Shown piece after piece: positions 18,100 to 28,025 of a stretch of DNA of 64,000 bases. The first letter of the stretch is position 1. Each line of letters starts with the position of its first letter. Origin of the DNA: an uncultured Halocynthiibacter sp. (lineage in GTDB: Bacteria > Pseudomonadota > Alphaproteobacteria > Rhodobacterales > Rhodobacteraceae); contig CANNCD010000001.1 of NCBI GenBank assembly GCA_947503035.1, positions 1,116,001-1,180,000 on the forward strand, read 5' to 3'. The notes under the pieces are model-generated. The model did no database searches and was not told where the DNA came from. It saw only the letters and a program-made list of their open reading frames with translations. Made by a program: the position numbers and the translations under genes.

Positions 18100-19875
18100 C
18101 TAGTCCTGTTCGATCACACGCAGTGACAATTCACGCATCTGTTCGTTCATCGGCAGGTTCGGAGCCCCCATCATAAGGTCCTCTGCACGCTGGTTCATCG
18201 GGAACATGATCACTTCGCGGATGTTCGCCTCATCGGCCAACAACATCACGATGCGGTCGATACCGGCCGCGCAACCACCGTGGGGCGGAGCGCCGTATTG
18301 GAACGCGTTAACCATGCCGCCGAACCGTTTTTCGACTTCGTCTTTGCCGTAACCCGCAATTTCGAACGCCTTGAACATGATCTCTGGCTTGTGGTTCCGG
18401 ATGGCGCCGGACACCAATTCGTACCCGTTACACGCAAGGTCATACTGGTATCCAAGCACTTCAAGCGGGTTGCCTTCGAGCGCCTCCATACCGCCTTGTG
18501 GCATCGAGAACGGGTTGTGTTCGAAATCGATTTTACCGGTCTCTTCGTCCTGTTCGTAGATTGGGAAATCCACAACCCATGCGAAAGCAAAACGGTTCTG
18601 ATCGGTCAGACCCAGTTCTTCGCCGATCACGTTACGGGCACGGCCAGCAACGGATTCGAACGCCTTGGGTTTACCACCAAGGAAGAACGCAGCATCACCA
18701 AGACCAAGGCCAAGCTGTTGACGGATCGCTTCGGTGCGCTCTGGGCCAATGTTTTTCGCCAATGGACCAGCGGCTTCAAGACCTTCGCCCTGATCGCGCC
18801 AGAAGATATAGCCCATGCCAGGCAAACCTTCTTGTTGGGCGAATTTGTTCATGCGGTCACAGAATTTGCGCGAACCACCTTTTGGCGCTGGGATCGCGCG
18901 AATTTCGGTGCCTTCGTTTTCAAGCAATTTCGCGAAGATCGCGAAACCAGAGTCCTTGAAGTGCTCAGACACGATCTGCATTTTGATCGGGTTGCGAAGG
19001 TCAGGTTTGTCGGAACCGTACCAAAGAGCCGCGTCTTTATAGGAAATTTGTTCCCATGTTTCGTCGACTTTCTTGCCGCCGCCGAATTCTTCGAACACGC
19101 CTTGGATCACAGGTTGGATCGTGTCGAACACGTCCTGTTGGGTCACAAAGGACATCTCCATGTCGAGCTGATAGAAGTCAGTCGGAGAGCGGTCAGCGCG
19201 TGGGTCTTCGTCGCGGAAACATGGCGCGATCTGGAAGTATTTGTCGTAGCCAGAGACCATGATCAACTGTTTGAACTGCTGTGGGGCCTGTGGAAGCGCG
19301 TAGAATTTACCAGGGTGCAGACGGGATGGCACAAGGAAATCGCGCGCGCCTTCTGGGGAGGACGCCGTGATGATTGGCGTTTGGAATTCGTTGAAGCCCT
19401 TGTCCCACATGCGTTTGCGCATGCTTGATACAACGTTGGAACGCATGATCATGTTGCGCTGAAGCTTTTCGCGGCGCAGGTCAAGGTAACGGTATTTCAG
19501 ACGGGTTTCTTCTGGATACTCTTGGTCGCCAAACACAGGAAGCGGAAGCTCTTCTGATTTGCCAAGGATTTCGATGTCGCGAATGAACACTTCGACTTCG
19601 CCGGTTGGGATCTTGTCGTTCACAAGGCTCTCGTCGCGGGCCTTAACCTCACCATCGATGCGGATACACCACTCGGAACGCACCTTTTCGATCTCGGCGA
19701 AAACGGGGCTATCTGGGTCGGCCATGACCTGTGTCACACCAAAGTGGTCACGAAGATCGATAAACAGCAGACCGCCGTGATCGCGTACGCGGTGGACCCA
19801 GCCGGACAGGCGGACGGTTTCACCAACGTTGGTTTTATTCAGAGCGGCACAAGTGTGGCTGCGATAGGCGTGCAT
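18100..19875 (-). CDS. aspS: Aspartate--tRNA ligase
   Basis: Class IIb aminoacyl-tRNA synthetase charging tRNA(Asp). Seen: N-terminal OB anticodon-binding domain ([20 protein letters not shown] near 25-44), the bacterial GAD insertion domain, motif 2 ([10 protein letters not shown] near 222-231) and motif 3 (GIDRIVMLL near 540-548). Length 591 is typical. A single gene with its own terminator. Many alphaproteobacterial forms also charge tRNA(Asn); that cannot be settled here. Confidence 0.97.
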   Translation of the reverse strand: MHAYRSHTCAALNKTNVGETVRLSGWVHRVRDHGGLLFIDLRDHFGVTQVMADPDSPVFAEIEKVRSEWCIRIDGEVKARDESLVNDKIPTGEVEVFIRDIEILGKSEELPLPVFGDQEYPEETRLKYRYLDLRREKLQRNMIMRSNVVSSMRKRMWDKGFNEFQTPIITASSPEGARDFLVPSRLHPGKFYALPQAPQQFKQLIMVSGYDKYFQIAPCFRDEDPRADRSPTDFYQLDMEMSFVTQQDVFDTIQPVIQGVFEEFGGGKKVDETWEQISYKDAALWYGSDKPDLRNPIKMQIVSEHFKDSGFAIFAKLLENEGTEIRAIPAPKGGSRKFCDRMNKFAQQEGLPGMGYIFWRDQGEGLEAAGPLAKNIGPERTEAIRQQLGLGLGDAAFFLGGKPKAFESVAGRARNVIGEELGLTDQNRFAFAWVVDFPIYEQDEETGKIDFEHNPFSMPQGGMEALEGNPLEVLGYQYDLACNGYELVSGAIRNHKPEIMFKAFEIAGYGKDEVEKRFGGMVNAFQYGAPPHGGCAAGIDRIVMLLADEANIREVIMFPMNQRAEDLMMGAPNLPMNEQMRELSLRVIEQD

Positions 19876-19949
19876 GGACGTATCCCTTGGCGTAAAAATC
19901 GTTTGCCTGTGAAAACCGTGTTATCGGGGCAAAGTCAAGGGATGGACGC

Positions 19950-20591
19950 CTAAAACGGGCGCACAACATTGCCGGAATAGAAATAAACCCCCATGCCCAG
20001 CGCAAATAGCACGATACCAGCCACCGAATGGAGGATCACCGCGAGCGGGAAGCTTTGTTTTTCGACATAGGCCCACGCGAAAATGAGACCGCCAAAGAAG
20101 GTCATGATCATCACAATCGGCGACCAATACATTAGGTGTCCTAGCGAGAACACCGCCGCGTTGAGGACAATCGCCGCCTTTTGCCCGAGGGGCGCAAGGA
20201 TCATTTCGTAACGGCGAAAGAACAGCGGGCGGAACACGATTTCCTGCGGCAGGGCCGACAGGATCGGGTAGAACGTCGCGATGATCAAAAGCAGCAGAGG
20301 ATTGCGTTTGATGATCCCGAACATTTGGTCCGGTGCGGTGGTCAACATGATCACGGTGGCGGTCACACCCGTCGCCGCGACGGTGATTGCGATGGGCCGC
20401 CACGTGACATTGGACCAGCCCGAAATCAGGCTGCGCCACTGGAAATCGGGCGTCAGGTGCAACATCACCATGCCAATCAGCATGATAACAAAGAGCATGG
20501 GAAACAGGTTTGTCGGGTCCATGAACACCGCAATCGCAACTGGTGCGACCACGAAAAACAGGAGGAACTCGACCCAACGGAGCAACATCAT
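19950..20591 (-). CDS. CPBP-type intramembrane protease-like protein
   Basis: A 213-residue protein with about seven hydrophobic segments, resembling the CPBP (Abi, Rce1-like) family. Motif 2 is present as FSLGH and a C-terminal HSVAG supplies a further His. Motif 1 reads QEIVFR: the first of the two usual glutamates is Gln, which may alter or abolish activity. Its start overlaps the pabC stop by 4 bp, making it the third gene of pabB-pabC-CPBP. Confidence 0.78.
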   Translation of the reverse strand: MMLLRWVEFLLFFVVAPVAIAVFMDPTNLFPMLFVIMLIGMVMLHLTPDFQWRSLISGWSNVTWRPIAITVAATGVTATVIMLTTAPDQMFGIIKRNPLLLLIIATFYPILSALPQEIVFRPLFFRRYEMILAPLGQKAAIVLNAAVFSLGHLMYWSPIVMIMTFFGGLIFAWAYVEKQSFPLAVILHSVAGIVLFALGMGVYFYSGNVVRPF

Positions 20592-21217
20592 GCGAGCACG
20601 GCCTTGATCAATCCGCGGAGGGAATTTCCGACGAAAATCGCATCGGCGGCGCGCAGGTCATCGAGGGTCAGTTTCCCGACCTTGGCCCGTTTCGCGCAGA
20701 TCAGGGTTTGTCGCAAAATCCCCGGAAGGACACCAGATGACAGCGCGGGCGTAATGAGAACCCCGTCGATTTCGGCAAAGACGTTGGTGATCGTGCCCTC
20801 GCATATCTCGTTGCGTTCATTGAGGAATATCATTTCATCAATGCCATCTGCAAGAGCGGCACGACTGGTGTCGTACAGCTGACGTTGGCTTGTTTTGACA
20901 CGAAGCCAGGGGTCATTTGACGACAGGCGCGTGTCGGACACCGCGAGGGTCCATGTGCGGTCAACGGGGGTGATCGGCGTATGGGTCAGGGTAAATCCAT
21001 CGGCGTCTACCGCCAGCCGACAGCGCAGCAATTGGTCACCGTTGATCTGGTCCAGAGCCGTTCGAATGGCGCCTTCGTCGAAGGTATAGCCAAAATCGGC
21101 GCAAGTGCGCGCGCCACGGGTCAGGTGTGCCTCGAGGTGGCGAAAGCCTTCGGACGGGTGATAGCCGAAGGTTTCGATAACCGTCAGGGTTTGGGTGAAA
21201 GGAACCGTGCTTTCCAT
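20588..21217 (-). CDS. pabC: Class IV aminotransferase, probable aminodeoxychorismate lyase
   Basis: PLP-dependent enzyme expected to release pyruvate from aminodeoxychorismate, giving p-aminobenzoate for folate. Seen: PLP lysine in RVKTSQRQLYD near residue 98, and NEICEGTITNVFAEIDG near 128-144 with the cofactor-binding Glu. At 209 residues it is shorter than E. coli PabC (269), as in this lineage. Overlaps pabB by 34 bp. The specific role rests on the pabB neighbour; other fold-IV aminotransferases look similar. Confidence 0.85.
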   Translation of the reverse strand: MESTVPFTQTLTVIETFGYHPSEGFRHLEAHLTRGARTCADFGYTFDEGAIRTALDQINGDQLLRCRLAVDADGFTLTHTPITPVDRTWTLAVSDTRLSSNDPWLRVKTSQRQLYDTSRAALADGIDEMIFLNERNEICEGTITNVFAEIDGVLITPALSSGVLPGILRQTLICAKRAKVGKLTLDDLRAADAIFVGNSLRGLIKAVLA

Positions 21218-22302
21218 AGGGCCTCCTCGTATTCGGATGTGGCCGTGCTATCGTATACGACGCCGCCGCCGACGTTCAGACGCACATCGCCGGTGTCGGA
21301 CACCATCAAGGTGCGGATCGCCACGTTGAAGGACGCGCGTCCGTCGGGCGCGAACCAGCCCATCGTTCCGCAGTATATATCGCGGGGTGCGGGTTCGAGA
21401 TCGCGGATGATCTCCATTGCGCGCAATTTCGGCGCACCGGTGATCGAGCCGCAAGGAAACAGCGCCGTCAGGATTTCCGGCAGCCCCACATCGGATTGCA
21501 AACGCGCGCGCACGTGGCTGACCATTTGGTGGACGGTGGCATAGGTTTCGACAGAGAACAGAGCGGGCACCTTGACCGTACCGACCTGTGAAATCCGCGA
21601 CAGGTCGTTGCGCAGCAGATCCACGATCATCAGGTTCTCGGCGCGGTTCTTTTCGTCTTGGGCCAGCCATGCATTGTTGGCGTTGTCTTCTTTTTCGGTG
21701 GCACCGCGGGGCATGGTCCCCTTCATCGGGCGGGTTTCGATATACCCATCCGCGTCGATATTAAAGAACAGCTCGGGCGAGCGGGACACAATCACCGTAC
21801 CATCGCCAAAATCGGCGAATGCCCCGTGGCTGACCGGTTGGCGCGCAGCCAAGGTCGCGAATGTTTCCGCCCCCGTGCCCGAGGTCCGCGCCGTGATCGG
21901 AAAGGTCAGGTTCGCCTGATAGATGTCCCCTGCCCCGATGTAATCATGCACCGTGTCAAAGGCGCGCGCATAGGTGGCCGCGTCCCATGTAGGGGTGACG
22001 TCGGATATATCTGCCGCGCCCGTAAACCTATCGTCCACAACGGGCCCATCGAACACCCCGAATTGCAACAAGGGCACCGTGCGGTTTTCCGGCATCCGGT
22101 CCAACAGTTTCGGCATGACAACATAGCCGAGCTCATAGCTGGCCATGCCCGCGACCCATTTACCGTCGGCCGTGGCCGCGCGAATGGCGTCAAACGCGGC
22201 GGGCACGTCATCGGGGGTCTGGGCCGTGATGACGGATGACGGGGCCGAAAACCCCACCGGTTGCCCATCTGGACCCTGATCAAAATAGAGACGTGTAGTC
22301 AC
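21184..22302 (-). CDS. pabB: Aminodeoxychorismate synthase component I
   Basis: Converts chorismate and ammonia to 4-amino-4-deoxychorismate in folate synthesis. Seen: GDIYQANLTFP near 139-149, SRSPELFF near 174-181, TRPMKGTMPRG near 190-200, and GSITGAPKLRAMEII near 288-302, all of the chorismate-binding family. At 372 residues it is the short form. The glutamine-amidotransferase partner (pabA) is not in this window. First gene of the minus-strand operon with pabC and the CPBP gene; divergent from carB. Confidence 0.93.
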   Translation of the reverse strand: MTTRLYFDQGPDGQPVGFSAPSSVITAQTPDDVPAAFDAIRAATADGKWVAGMASYELGYVVMPKLLDRMPENRTVPLLQFGVFDGPVVDDRFTGAADISDVTPTWDAATYARAFDTVHDYIGAGDIYQANLTFPITARTSGTGAETFATLAARQPVSHGAFADFGDGTVIVSRSPELFFNIDADGYIETRPMKGTMPRGATEKEDNANNAWLAQDEKNRAENLMIVDLLRNDLSRISQVGTVKVPALFSVETYATVHQMVSHVRARLQSDVGLPEILTALFPCGSITGAPKLRAMEIIRDLEPAPRDIYCGTMGWFAPDGRASFNVAIRTLMVSDTGDVRLNVGGGVVYDSTATSEYEEALWKARFLSPKP

Positions 22303-22458
22303 CTGTTTCCCCGACTCAGTACAAAGATTCTATTGCTCAGATAAGACGTGATCGGGACCACGAACACCCCATTGATGCAAATTACCCGAATTCCCCCGTT
22401 ACAAACCCATATTTTTCGTAATAAAAGGGCGCTGTGTCGACTTGTGGTCATTTCAGGG

Positions 22459-22486
22459 TTGAACCTTATCCGACTCTGTCTATAAC
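22459..22486 (+). promoter_or_regulatory. Probable sigma70 promoter of carB
   Basis: TTGAAC, a 16-bp spacer and TATAAC, with the -10 box 43 bp before the chosen carB start. Both boxes are close to consensus (TTGACA, TATAAT). Seen only as sequence; no start site is known. Confidence 0.65.
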
Positions 22487-22529
22487 CCACGACAATTTGC
22501 CAAAACTCGCGCCTCAGGGGACTGCCACC

Positions 22530-25500
22530 ATGCCAAAAAGAACCGATATCAAATCCATCATGATTATTGGCGCGGGGCCAATCGTAATTGGTCAGGCCTG
22601 CGAATTTGATTATTCCGGCGCACAGGCGTGTAAGGCGCTGCGCGAAGAAGGCTACCGCGTTATCTTGGTGAACTCGAACCCAGCAACGATTATGACCGAC
22701 CCCGAATTGGCGGACGCGACATATATCGAGCCGATCACACCGGAAATGGTTGCCAAGATTATCGAAAAAGAACGCCCCGATGCGTTGCTTCCGACCATGG
22801 GTGGTCAGACCGGTTTGAACACGTCGCTTGCCCTTGAAGAAATGGGTGTGCTCGACAAGTTCAACGTTGAGATGATCGGCGCGAAACGCGAAGCCATTGA
22901 GATGGCCGAGGATCGTCACCTGTTCCGCGAAGCGATGGACCGTCTTGGCCTTGAAAACCCACGGGCCGCGATCATCACCGCGCCGAAATTCGAAGACGGC
23001 AAGGCCGATCTGAACGAAGGTGTGCGTCTGGCGCTTGAGGAACTGGAAAACATCGGTCTTCCGGCGATTATCCGTCCGGCCTTTACATTGGGCGGCACCG
23101 GCGGTGGTGTGGCATACAACCGCGAAGACTACGAACACTTCTGTCGCACGGGTATGGATGCGTCCCCTGTGAACCAGATCTTGGTCGACGAATCCCTTCT
23201 GGGCTGGAAAGAATACGAGATGGAAGTTGTGCGCGACACAGCCGACAACGCCATCATCGTTTGTTCCATCGAAAACATCGACCCGATGGGTGTTCACACC
23301 GGTGACTCCATCACTGTGGCCCCTGCCCTGACATTGTCAGACAAAGAATACCAAATGATGCGCACCGCATCGATCGAGGTTCTGCGCGAAATCGGCGTTG
23401 AAACCGGTGGCTCTAACGTACAGTGGGCCGTGAACCCGAAAGACGGCCGCATGGTTGTCATCGAGATGAACCCACGTGTGTCCCGTTCTTCCGCGCTTGC
23501 CTCCAAGGCGACCGGTTTCCCAATCGCGAAAATCGCGGCGAAATTGGCCGTTGGTTTCACATTGGACGAATTGGACAACGACATCACCGGCGTTACACCG
23601 GCATCGTTCGAACCAACCATCGACTATGTCGTCACCAAGATCCCGCGCTTTGCCTTTGAAAAATTCCCAGGCTCTGAACCATACCTCACCACTGCGATGA
23701 AATCCGTGGGCGAAGTCATGGCCATCGGCCGCACCATCCACGAGTCCTTGCAAAAGGCCCTGACTGCGATGGAGAACGACCTAACTGGTTTCGACGAGGT
23801 CGAGATCGAAGGCGCGCCCGAGAAATCCGCCGTGGTGAAGGCCATCGGCAAACAGACACCTGACCGTATGCGCACCATCGCACAGGCGATGCGTCACGGT
23901 CTGACCAATGATGAAATCCAAGCGGTTACCGCATTTGACCCATGGTTCCTTGCCCGTATCCGCGAAATCGTGGATGCCGAGGAAGAGGTCCGTAAAAACG
24001 GTCTTCCGATGGACGAAAAAGGTCTTCGCGCCCTTAAGATGCTTGGTTTCACCGATGCACGTCTTGCGACCCTAACGGGGCGCGAAGAAGACAACATCCG
24101 CCGCGCACGCCACAACCTTGGTGTGACGGCTGTGTTCAAACGCATCGACACCTGTGCCGCCGAATTTGAGGCGCAGACCCCATATATGTATTCCACCTAC
24201 GAAGCCGATGCGATGGGTGACGTCGAATGTGAAGCCCGCCCAAGCGACAAGAAGAAAGTCGTTATTCTGGGTGGTGGCCCCAACCGTATTGGTCAGGGTA
24301 TCGAATTTGACTACTGCTGTTGTCACGCCTGTTATTCGTTGACCGATCAGGGCTATGAAACGATCATGATCAACTGTAACCCTGAAACGGTTTCAACCGA
24401 TTATGACACGTCCGACCGTCTGTATTTCGAACCCTTGACGTTCGAACACGTGATGGAAATCCTGCGTGTGGAATTGGAAAACGGTACGCTTCACGGTGTG
24501 ATCGTTCAGTTCGGTGGCCAGACGCCATTGAAATTGGCGAACGCGCTTGAGGCCGAAGGCATTCCGATCCTTGGGACTTCCCCAGACGCGATTGATTTGG
24601 CCGAAGACCGCGAACGTTTCCAAGCGCTTGTGAACAAGCTTGAACTGAAACAGCCAAACAACGGCATTGCCTCCACCGACGCCGAAGCCATGCGCATCGC
24701 AGCCGACATCGGTTTCCCATTGGTGATCCGTCCGTCCTATGTTTTGGGTGGCCGCGCGATGGAAATCGTACGCGACATGGCACAGCTTGAACGTTACATC
24801 ACTTCTGCGGTTGTGGTGTCTGGCGACAGCCCCGTTCTTCTCGACAGCTACCTTGCCGGTGCGGTTGAATTGGACGTGGATGCGATCTCGGATGGCACAG
24901 ACGTGCACATCGCGGGCATCATGCAGCACATCGAAGAAGCCGGCGTTCACTCTGGTGACAGCGCCTGTTCGCTTCCTCCGTATTCCTTGTCCGATGACGT
25001 GATCGAACGCATCAAGGCACAGGCGCGCGCGCTTGCTTTGGAATTGAACGTGGTTGGTCTGATGAACGTTCAGTTCGCGATCAAAGACGACGAGATCTTC
25101 CTTATTGAGGTGAACCCACGTGCGTCCCGCACCGTACCGTTTGTTGCCAAGGCGGTGAATTCACCAATCGCATCCATCGCGGCACGCGTGATGGCGGGCG
25201 AGAAACTCAACACCTTTGATCTGGTTGATCCAAACATCGACCGTTTCGCCGTAAAAGAAGCGGTTCTACCGTTTGCGCGTTTCCCGGGCGTCGACACGAT
25301 CCTCGGCCCAGAGATGCGTTCAACCGGCGAAGTCATGGGCTCTGACAAGGACTTCCACCGTGCCTTCCTTAAGGCGCAGATGGGTGCGGGCGTTGAATTG
25401 CCAACCTCCGGCAAGGTGTTCATTTCGATCAAAGACGCGGATAAAACCGCCGACATGGTCGAGGCGGCATCAACATTGTCCGGTCTTGGCTTTGAAATCG

Positions 25501-25805
25501 TCGCAACCGGCGGCACGGCCACATGGCTTGGTGATGCGGGCGTTGACTGCACCACAGTGAACAAAGTGTACGAAGGTCGCCCGAACATCGTCGACATGTT
25601 GAAGAACGAAGAGATCGATCTTCTGTTCAACACAACAGAGGGTGCGCAGGCCGTCGAAGACAGCCGCGAGATGCGCTCGGTCGCGCTTTATGGCAAGATC
25701 CCATACTTTACCACTGCCGCCGCAAGCCACGCCACCGCGCTGGCCATCAAGGCCGCAAGTGGCGATGAGCTTGAAGTCGTAAGCCTTCAAGACCTCGCGA
25801 AGTAA
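22530..25805 (+). CDS. carB: Carbamoyl-phosphate synthase large chain
   Basis: Makes carbamoyl phosphate for arginine and pyrimidines, using ammonia delivered by CarA. Two homologous ATP-grasp halves: first half with [19 protein letters not shown] near 11-29, second half opening with [21 protein letters not shown], and a C-terminal MGS-like allosteric domain with [13 protein letters not shown] 22530 is chosen because [10 protein letters not shown] is the usual start; the frame is open upstream to 22434 but that part covers the likely promoter. 1,091 residues, full length. carA is not adjacent. Confidence 0.97.
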   Translation: MPKRTDIKSIMIIGAGPIVIGQACEFDYSGAQACKALREEGYRVILVNSNPATIMTDPELADATYIEPITPEMVAKIIEKERPDALLPTMGGQTGLNTSLALEEMGVLDKFNVEMIGAKREAIEMAEDRHLFREAMDRLGLENPRAAIITAPKFEDGKADLNEGVRLALEELENIGLPAIIRPAFTLGGTGGGVAYNREDYEHFCRTGMDASPVNQILVDESLLGWKEYEMEVVRDTADNAIIVCSIENIDPMGVHTGDSITVAPALTLSDKEYQMMRTASIEVLREIGVETGGSNVQWAVNPKDGRMVVIEMNPRVSRSSALASKATGFPIAKIAAKLAVGFTLDELDNDITGVTPASFEPTIDYVVTKIPRFAFEKFPGSEPYLTTAMKSVGEVMAIGRTIHESLQKALTAMENDLTGFDEVEIEGAPEKSAVVKAIGKQTPDRMRTIAQAMRHGLTNDEIQAVTAFDPWFLARIREIVDAEEEVRKNGLPMDEKGLRALKMLGFTDARLATLTGREEDNIRRARHNLGVTAVFKRIDTCAAEFEAQTPYMYSTYEADAMGDVECEARPSDKKKVVILGGGPNRIGQGIEFDYCCCHACYSLTDQGYETIMINCNPETVSTDYDTSDRLYFEPLTFEHVMEILRVELENGTLHGVIVQFGGQTPLKLANALEAEGIPILGTSPDAIDLAEDRERFQALVNKLELKQPNNGIASTDAEAMRIAADIGFPLVIRPSYVLGGRAMEIVRDMAQLERYITSAVVVSGDSPVLLDSYLAGAVELDVDAISDGTDVHIAGIMQHIEEAGVHSGDSACSLPPYSLSDDVIERIKAQARALALELNVVGLMNVQFAIKDDEIFLIEVNPRASRTVPFVAKAVNSPIASIAARVMAGEKLNTFDLVDPNIDRFAVKEAVLPFARFPGVDTILGPEMRSTGEVMGSDKDFHRAFLKAQMGAGVELPTSGKVFISIKDADKTADMVEAASTLSGLGFEIVATGGTATWLGDAGVDCTTVNKVYEGRPNIVDMLKNEEIDLLFNTTEGAQAVEDSREMRSVALYGKIPYFTTAAASHATALAIKAASGDELEVVSLQDLAK

Positions 25806-25811
25806 GATATC

Positions 25812-25842
25812 AAAGGCGACCCTGTCATGGGGTCGCCTTTTT
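25812..25842 (+). terminator. Rho-independent terminator after carB
   Basis: AAAGGCGACCC and GGGTCGCCTTT form an 11-bp stem with a 7-base loop, followed by TT; it starts 7 bp after the carB stop. Confidence 0.9.
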
Positions 25843-25925
25843 CATGACCATGCGTCACGGGGAACGGTCCCCACTGCCATTATCGCCTGAAATCGCATAT
25901 CAATGTCCCATATCAGGAGACACAT

Positions 25926-27062
25926 ATGCATAGCGTAGCGATCACAGGCTCAGGGGTGTTTACCCCGAAAAACATCATCACAAACGACGAATTGGTGGCG
26001 ACGTTCAACGCCTATGTGGACCAGTTCAACGCCGACAATGCCGCCGCGATTGACGCGGGCACGGTCAACGCACTTGCGCATTCGTCATCTGATTTCATCA
26101 CCAAGGCATCCGGTATCGAAAACCGGTTCGTGATGAACAAGGACGGCGTTCTGGACCCCGCAATCATGCACCCCACCCTGCGCCAACGAAGCGACGATGA
26201 GCCGGGGATCATGGCCGAGATGGCCGTTGACGCCTGCACACAGGCCCTTCTACAGGCGGGACGCACCGGTGCCGACGTGGACGCGGTTATCGTCGCCGCA
26301 TCGAACCACGAACGCGCCTATCCTGCCGTTGCGGTTGAGGTCCAAGATCTGTTGGGGATCAACGGGTTCGGCTTTGACATGAACGTCGCCTGTTCATCCG
26401 CCACCTTTGGCATTCAGGCCGCCACAGACATGATCCGTACCGGCACGGCGCGCGCGATCCTTGTGGTGAATCCCGAAATCTGTTCCGCGCATCTGGAATG
26501 GCGCGATCGTGATTGTCACTTCATCTTTGGCGATGTGGCGACGGCGGTTTTGCTTGAACGGGCCGAGGACGCCACAGGCGACCATTTCGTCGTGAAATCC
26601 ACCCGTTGCGCGTCGCAGTTTTCCAACAATATCCGCAACAACGACGGCTTTCTGCGCCGCACCCGCCCCGATGGTATGAACGACCGCCGCGATATGCAGT
26701 TCATGCAAAACGGCCGCAAGGTCTTCAAAGAGGTCCTGCCGATGGTCAGCCAGCACATGGCCGATCATCTGGATGACAATGACATCGAGGCGACGGGTCT
26801 CAAACGTATGTGGTTGCATCAGGCGAATAAGACCATGAACGATTTCATCGGCAAAAAGGTTCTGGGTCGCACCCCGACCCCAACGGAACAGCCGAATATC
26901 CTTCAGGATTACGCAAACACGTCATCCGCAGGGTCGATCATCACATTTTCGCAGAATTCCGCCGACTTGGACCACGGTGATCTTGGGATCATCTGTTCCT
27001 TTGGCGCAGGATATTCGGTAGGGTCGGTTATCGTTCAACGCGTCCGCGCAAACAAAGAGTAA
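25926..27062 (+). CDS. Beta-ketoacyl-ACP synthase III family protein (PA3286-like)
   Basis: Thiolase-fold condensing enzyme. The whole protein resembles Pseudomonas aeruginosa PA3286 (as I remember it), a KASIII that draws acyl-CoA from beta-oxidation into fatty-acid synthesis. Catalytic residues: Cys156 in NVACSSATFG, His in WLHQANK near 299 and Asn in YANTSSAGS near 331. It is longer (378) than housekeeping FabH (about 320), with an extra N-terminal stretch (FNADNAAAIDAG). AGGAG precedes the ATG. The acyl donor here is not shown by sequence. Confidence 0.88.
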   Translation: MHSVAITGSGVFTPKNIITNDELVATFNAYVDQFNADNAAAIDAGTVNALAHSSSDFITKASGIENRFVMNKDGVLDPAIMHPTLRQRSDDEPGIMAEMAVDACTQALLQAGRTGADVDAVIVAASNHERAYPAVAVEVQDLLGINGFGFDMNVACSSATFGIQAATDMIRTGTARAILVVNPEICSAHLEWRDRDCHFIFGDVATAVLLERAEDATGDHFVVKSTRCASQFSNNIRNNDGFLRRTRPDGMNDRRDMQFMQNGRKVFKEVLPMVSQHMADHLDDNDIEATGLKRMWLHQANKTMNDFIGKKVLGRTPTPTEQPNILQDYANTSSAGSIITFSQNSADLDHGDLGIICSFGAGYSVGSVIVQRVRANKE

Positions 27063-27067
27063 CCCGT

Positions 27068-27145
27068 ATGTACCGTATTTGTATCGCTTGCACCCTTCTT
27101 GCCACCCTGTCTGGGTGCGGGGTGCCGCTTGTGCCGTTTATCTAA
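27068..27145 (+). CDS. 25-residue predicted lipoprotein
   Basis: A tiny open frame starting 3 bp after the ketoacyl-synthase stop. It has a hydrophobic signal sequence (MYRICIACTLLATLSGC) with a clean lipobox LSGC at residues 14-17, leaving a nine-residue mature lipopeptide CGVPLVPFI. Such a pattern is unlikely by chance, but no clear ribosome-binding site is seen; it could be translated by coupling to the upstream gene. Function unknown. Confidence 0.6.
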   Translation: MYRICIACTLLATLSGCGVPLVPFI

Positions 27146-27163
27146 CGGCACAAGGCTCTTATC

Positions 27164-27619
27164 TTAGACTGACTCTTCTTCGAGGTGTAGCTTCATGTCC
27201 AAAAGGACCTGCTGCACCGCGAGGGTTTCGGCCAAAAGACGTTTGGCTTCGTTGGCGGTGATGATACCGTCTTCGATGGATTGGTTATATTCACCCATCA
27301 ACATCGCGAACCGCTGTGACAGGGCCACCACGTCGGAGTTCACCCCACCAGGAGGCGAGTTGCGCTTGCCGCCATCATAGGACAGGGTGATGCCGCGTTG
27401 CTCGGCCAAAGCCGTCGTGACATGGGGATAGCGCGCCGCCTCTTCGAGGGCGGCAACCGCATCAATCGGCATGAACCGATCTGCATGTTCATCCGCCGTA
27501 GAGTAGTACCGTCCAAGGGTGGCCTTTGATTTACCGGTAAGCTTGCAAGCAGCTTCGATCCCAACGTCTTTTACCAACGCCTCGGTGTGTTTTTTCAAAT
27601 ACGTGTTAACGTTTGACAT
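27164..27619 (-). CDS. Small HTH protein, phage-CII-like
   Basis: A 151-residue protein with an N-terminal helix-turn-helix (about residues 16-38, GIEAACKLTGKSKATLGRYYS) followed by a conserved-looking region and a C-terminal coiled helix (about 98-150). The layout recalls phage regulatory CII-type proteins but no phage genes surround it. It is divergent from tdk across a region with five copies of a C-rich motif, which makes it a candidate autoregulator. I cannot name its family with certainty. Confidence 0.7.
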   Translation of the reverse strand: MSNVNTYLKKHTEALVKDVGIEAACKLTGKSKATLGRYYSTADEHADRFMPIDAVAALEEAARYPHVTTALAEQRGITLSYDGGKRNSPPGGVNSDVVALSQRFAMLMGEYNQSIEDGIITANEAKRLLAETLAVQQVLLDMKLHLEEESV

Positions 27620-28025
27620 CCGTTACCTCTTAACTTCTGGCTGGTCCCCCCAAAACGTCAGCCACCGACGGGGAAACACAGTCTGCTTTTCCCATTACGA
27701 AACTTAGGCCGTCTTGTCATTCTAAAAATGGCTCCAGAGTGGTTGGAGCGTTAACGAGTGACCGGTGTTCCCCAAAATATCGGTCGGTTTTGGGGGGAAA
27801 TGGTTAACGGAGAACAGGCAGCTTACAATTTAGTCAGCCCGCAGTTTTTTAGGTCATAGTTATACGCGTCCTTCGCATCCCCAAGCGCAAGCTGTCGAAG
27901 GATGAATATGACGCAAAACGTGACCCGCCAACCGATGTTGCACAGACGAAGGTTTCCCCCCAAACACCTCTTCCCCCCACGATCTTCTCCTTGATCTAGC
28001 GATGAAATTTGTCGATAGATGGCCT
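27620..28025. other. Intergenic regulatory region with five TTCCCC(CC)AAAA-like motifs
   Basis: Between the HTH gene and tdk lie about 400 bp without an assured gene. Copies on the plus strand: 27645-27655 (TCCCCCCAAAA), 27768-27777 (TTCCCCAAAA), 27954-27964 (TTCCCCCCAAA) and 27971-27979 (TTCCCCCCA). One inverted copy is at 27788-27799 (TTTTGGGGGGAA). The second and the inverted copy form a dyad with a 10-bp centre, flanked by GTTAAC at 27750-27755 and 27803-27808. A 30-codon frame at 27902-27994 is doubtful. Confidence 0.6.

Noticed and set aside
18280-19428. Plus-strand frame of 382 codons opposite aspS
   Set aside because: aspS is clear and complete on the other strand, and the antisense product has no recognisable pattern.
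22299-23297. Minus-strand frame of 335 codons opposite carB
   Set aside because: The translation is His- and Phe-rich without motifs and covers the carB promoter and start; it is a shadow.
27605-27808. GTTAAC sites read as CtrA boxes
   Set aside because: The CtrA site needs two TTAA halves with a 7-bp spacer; I could not find that spacing here.
27902-27994. A 30-codon frame in the HTH/tdk gap, with AAGG near its start
   Set aside because: It overlaps two of the C-rich motifs, which produce its PP-rich end, and has no other support; a leader peptide is possible but not claimed.
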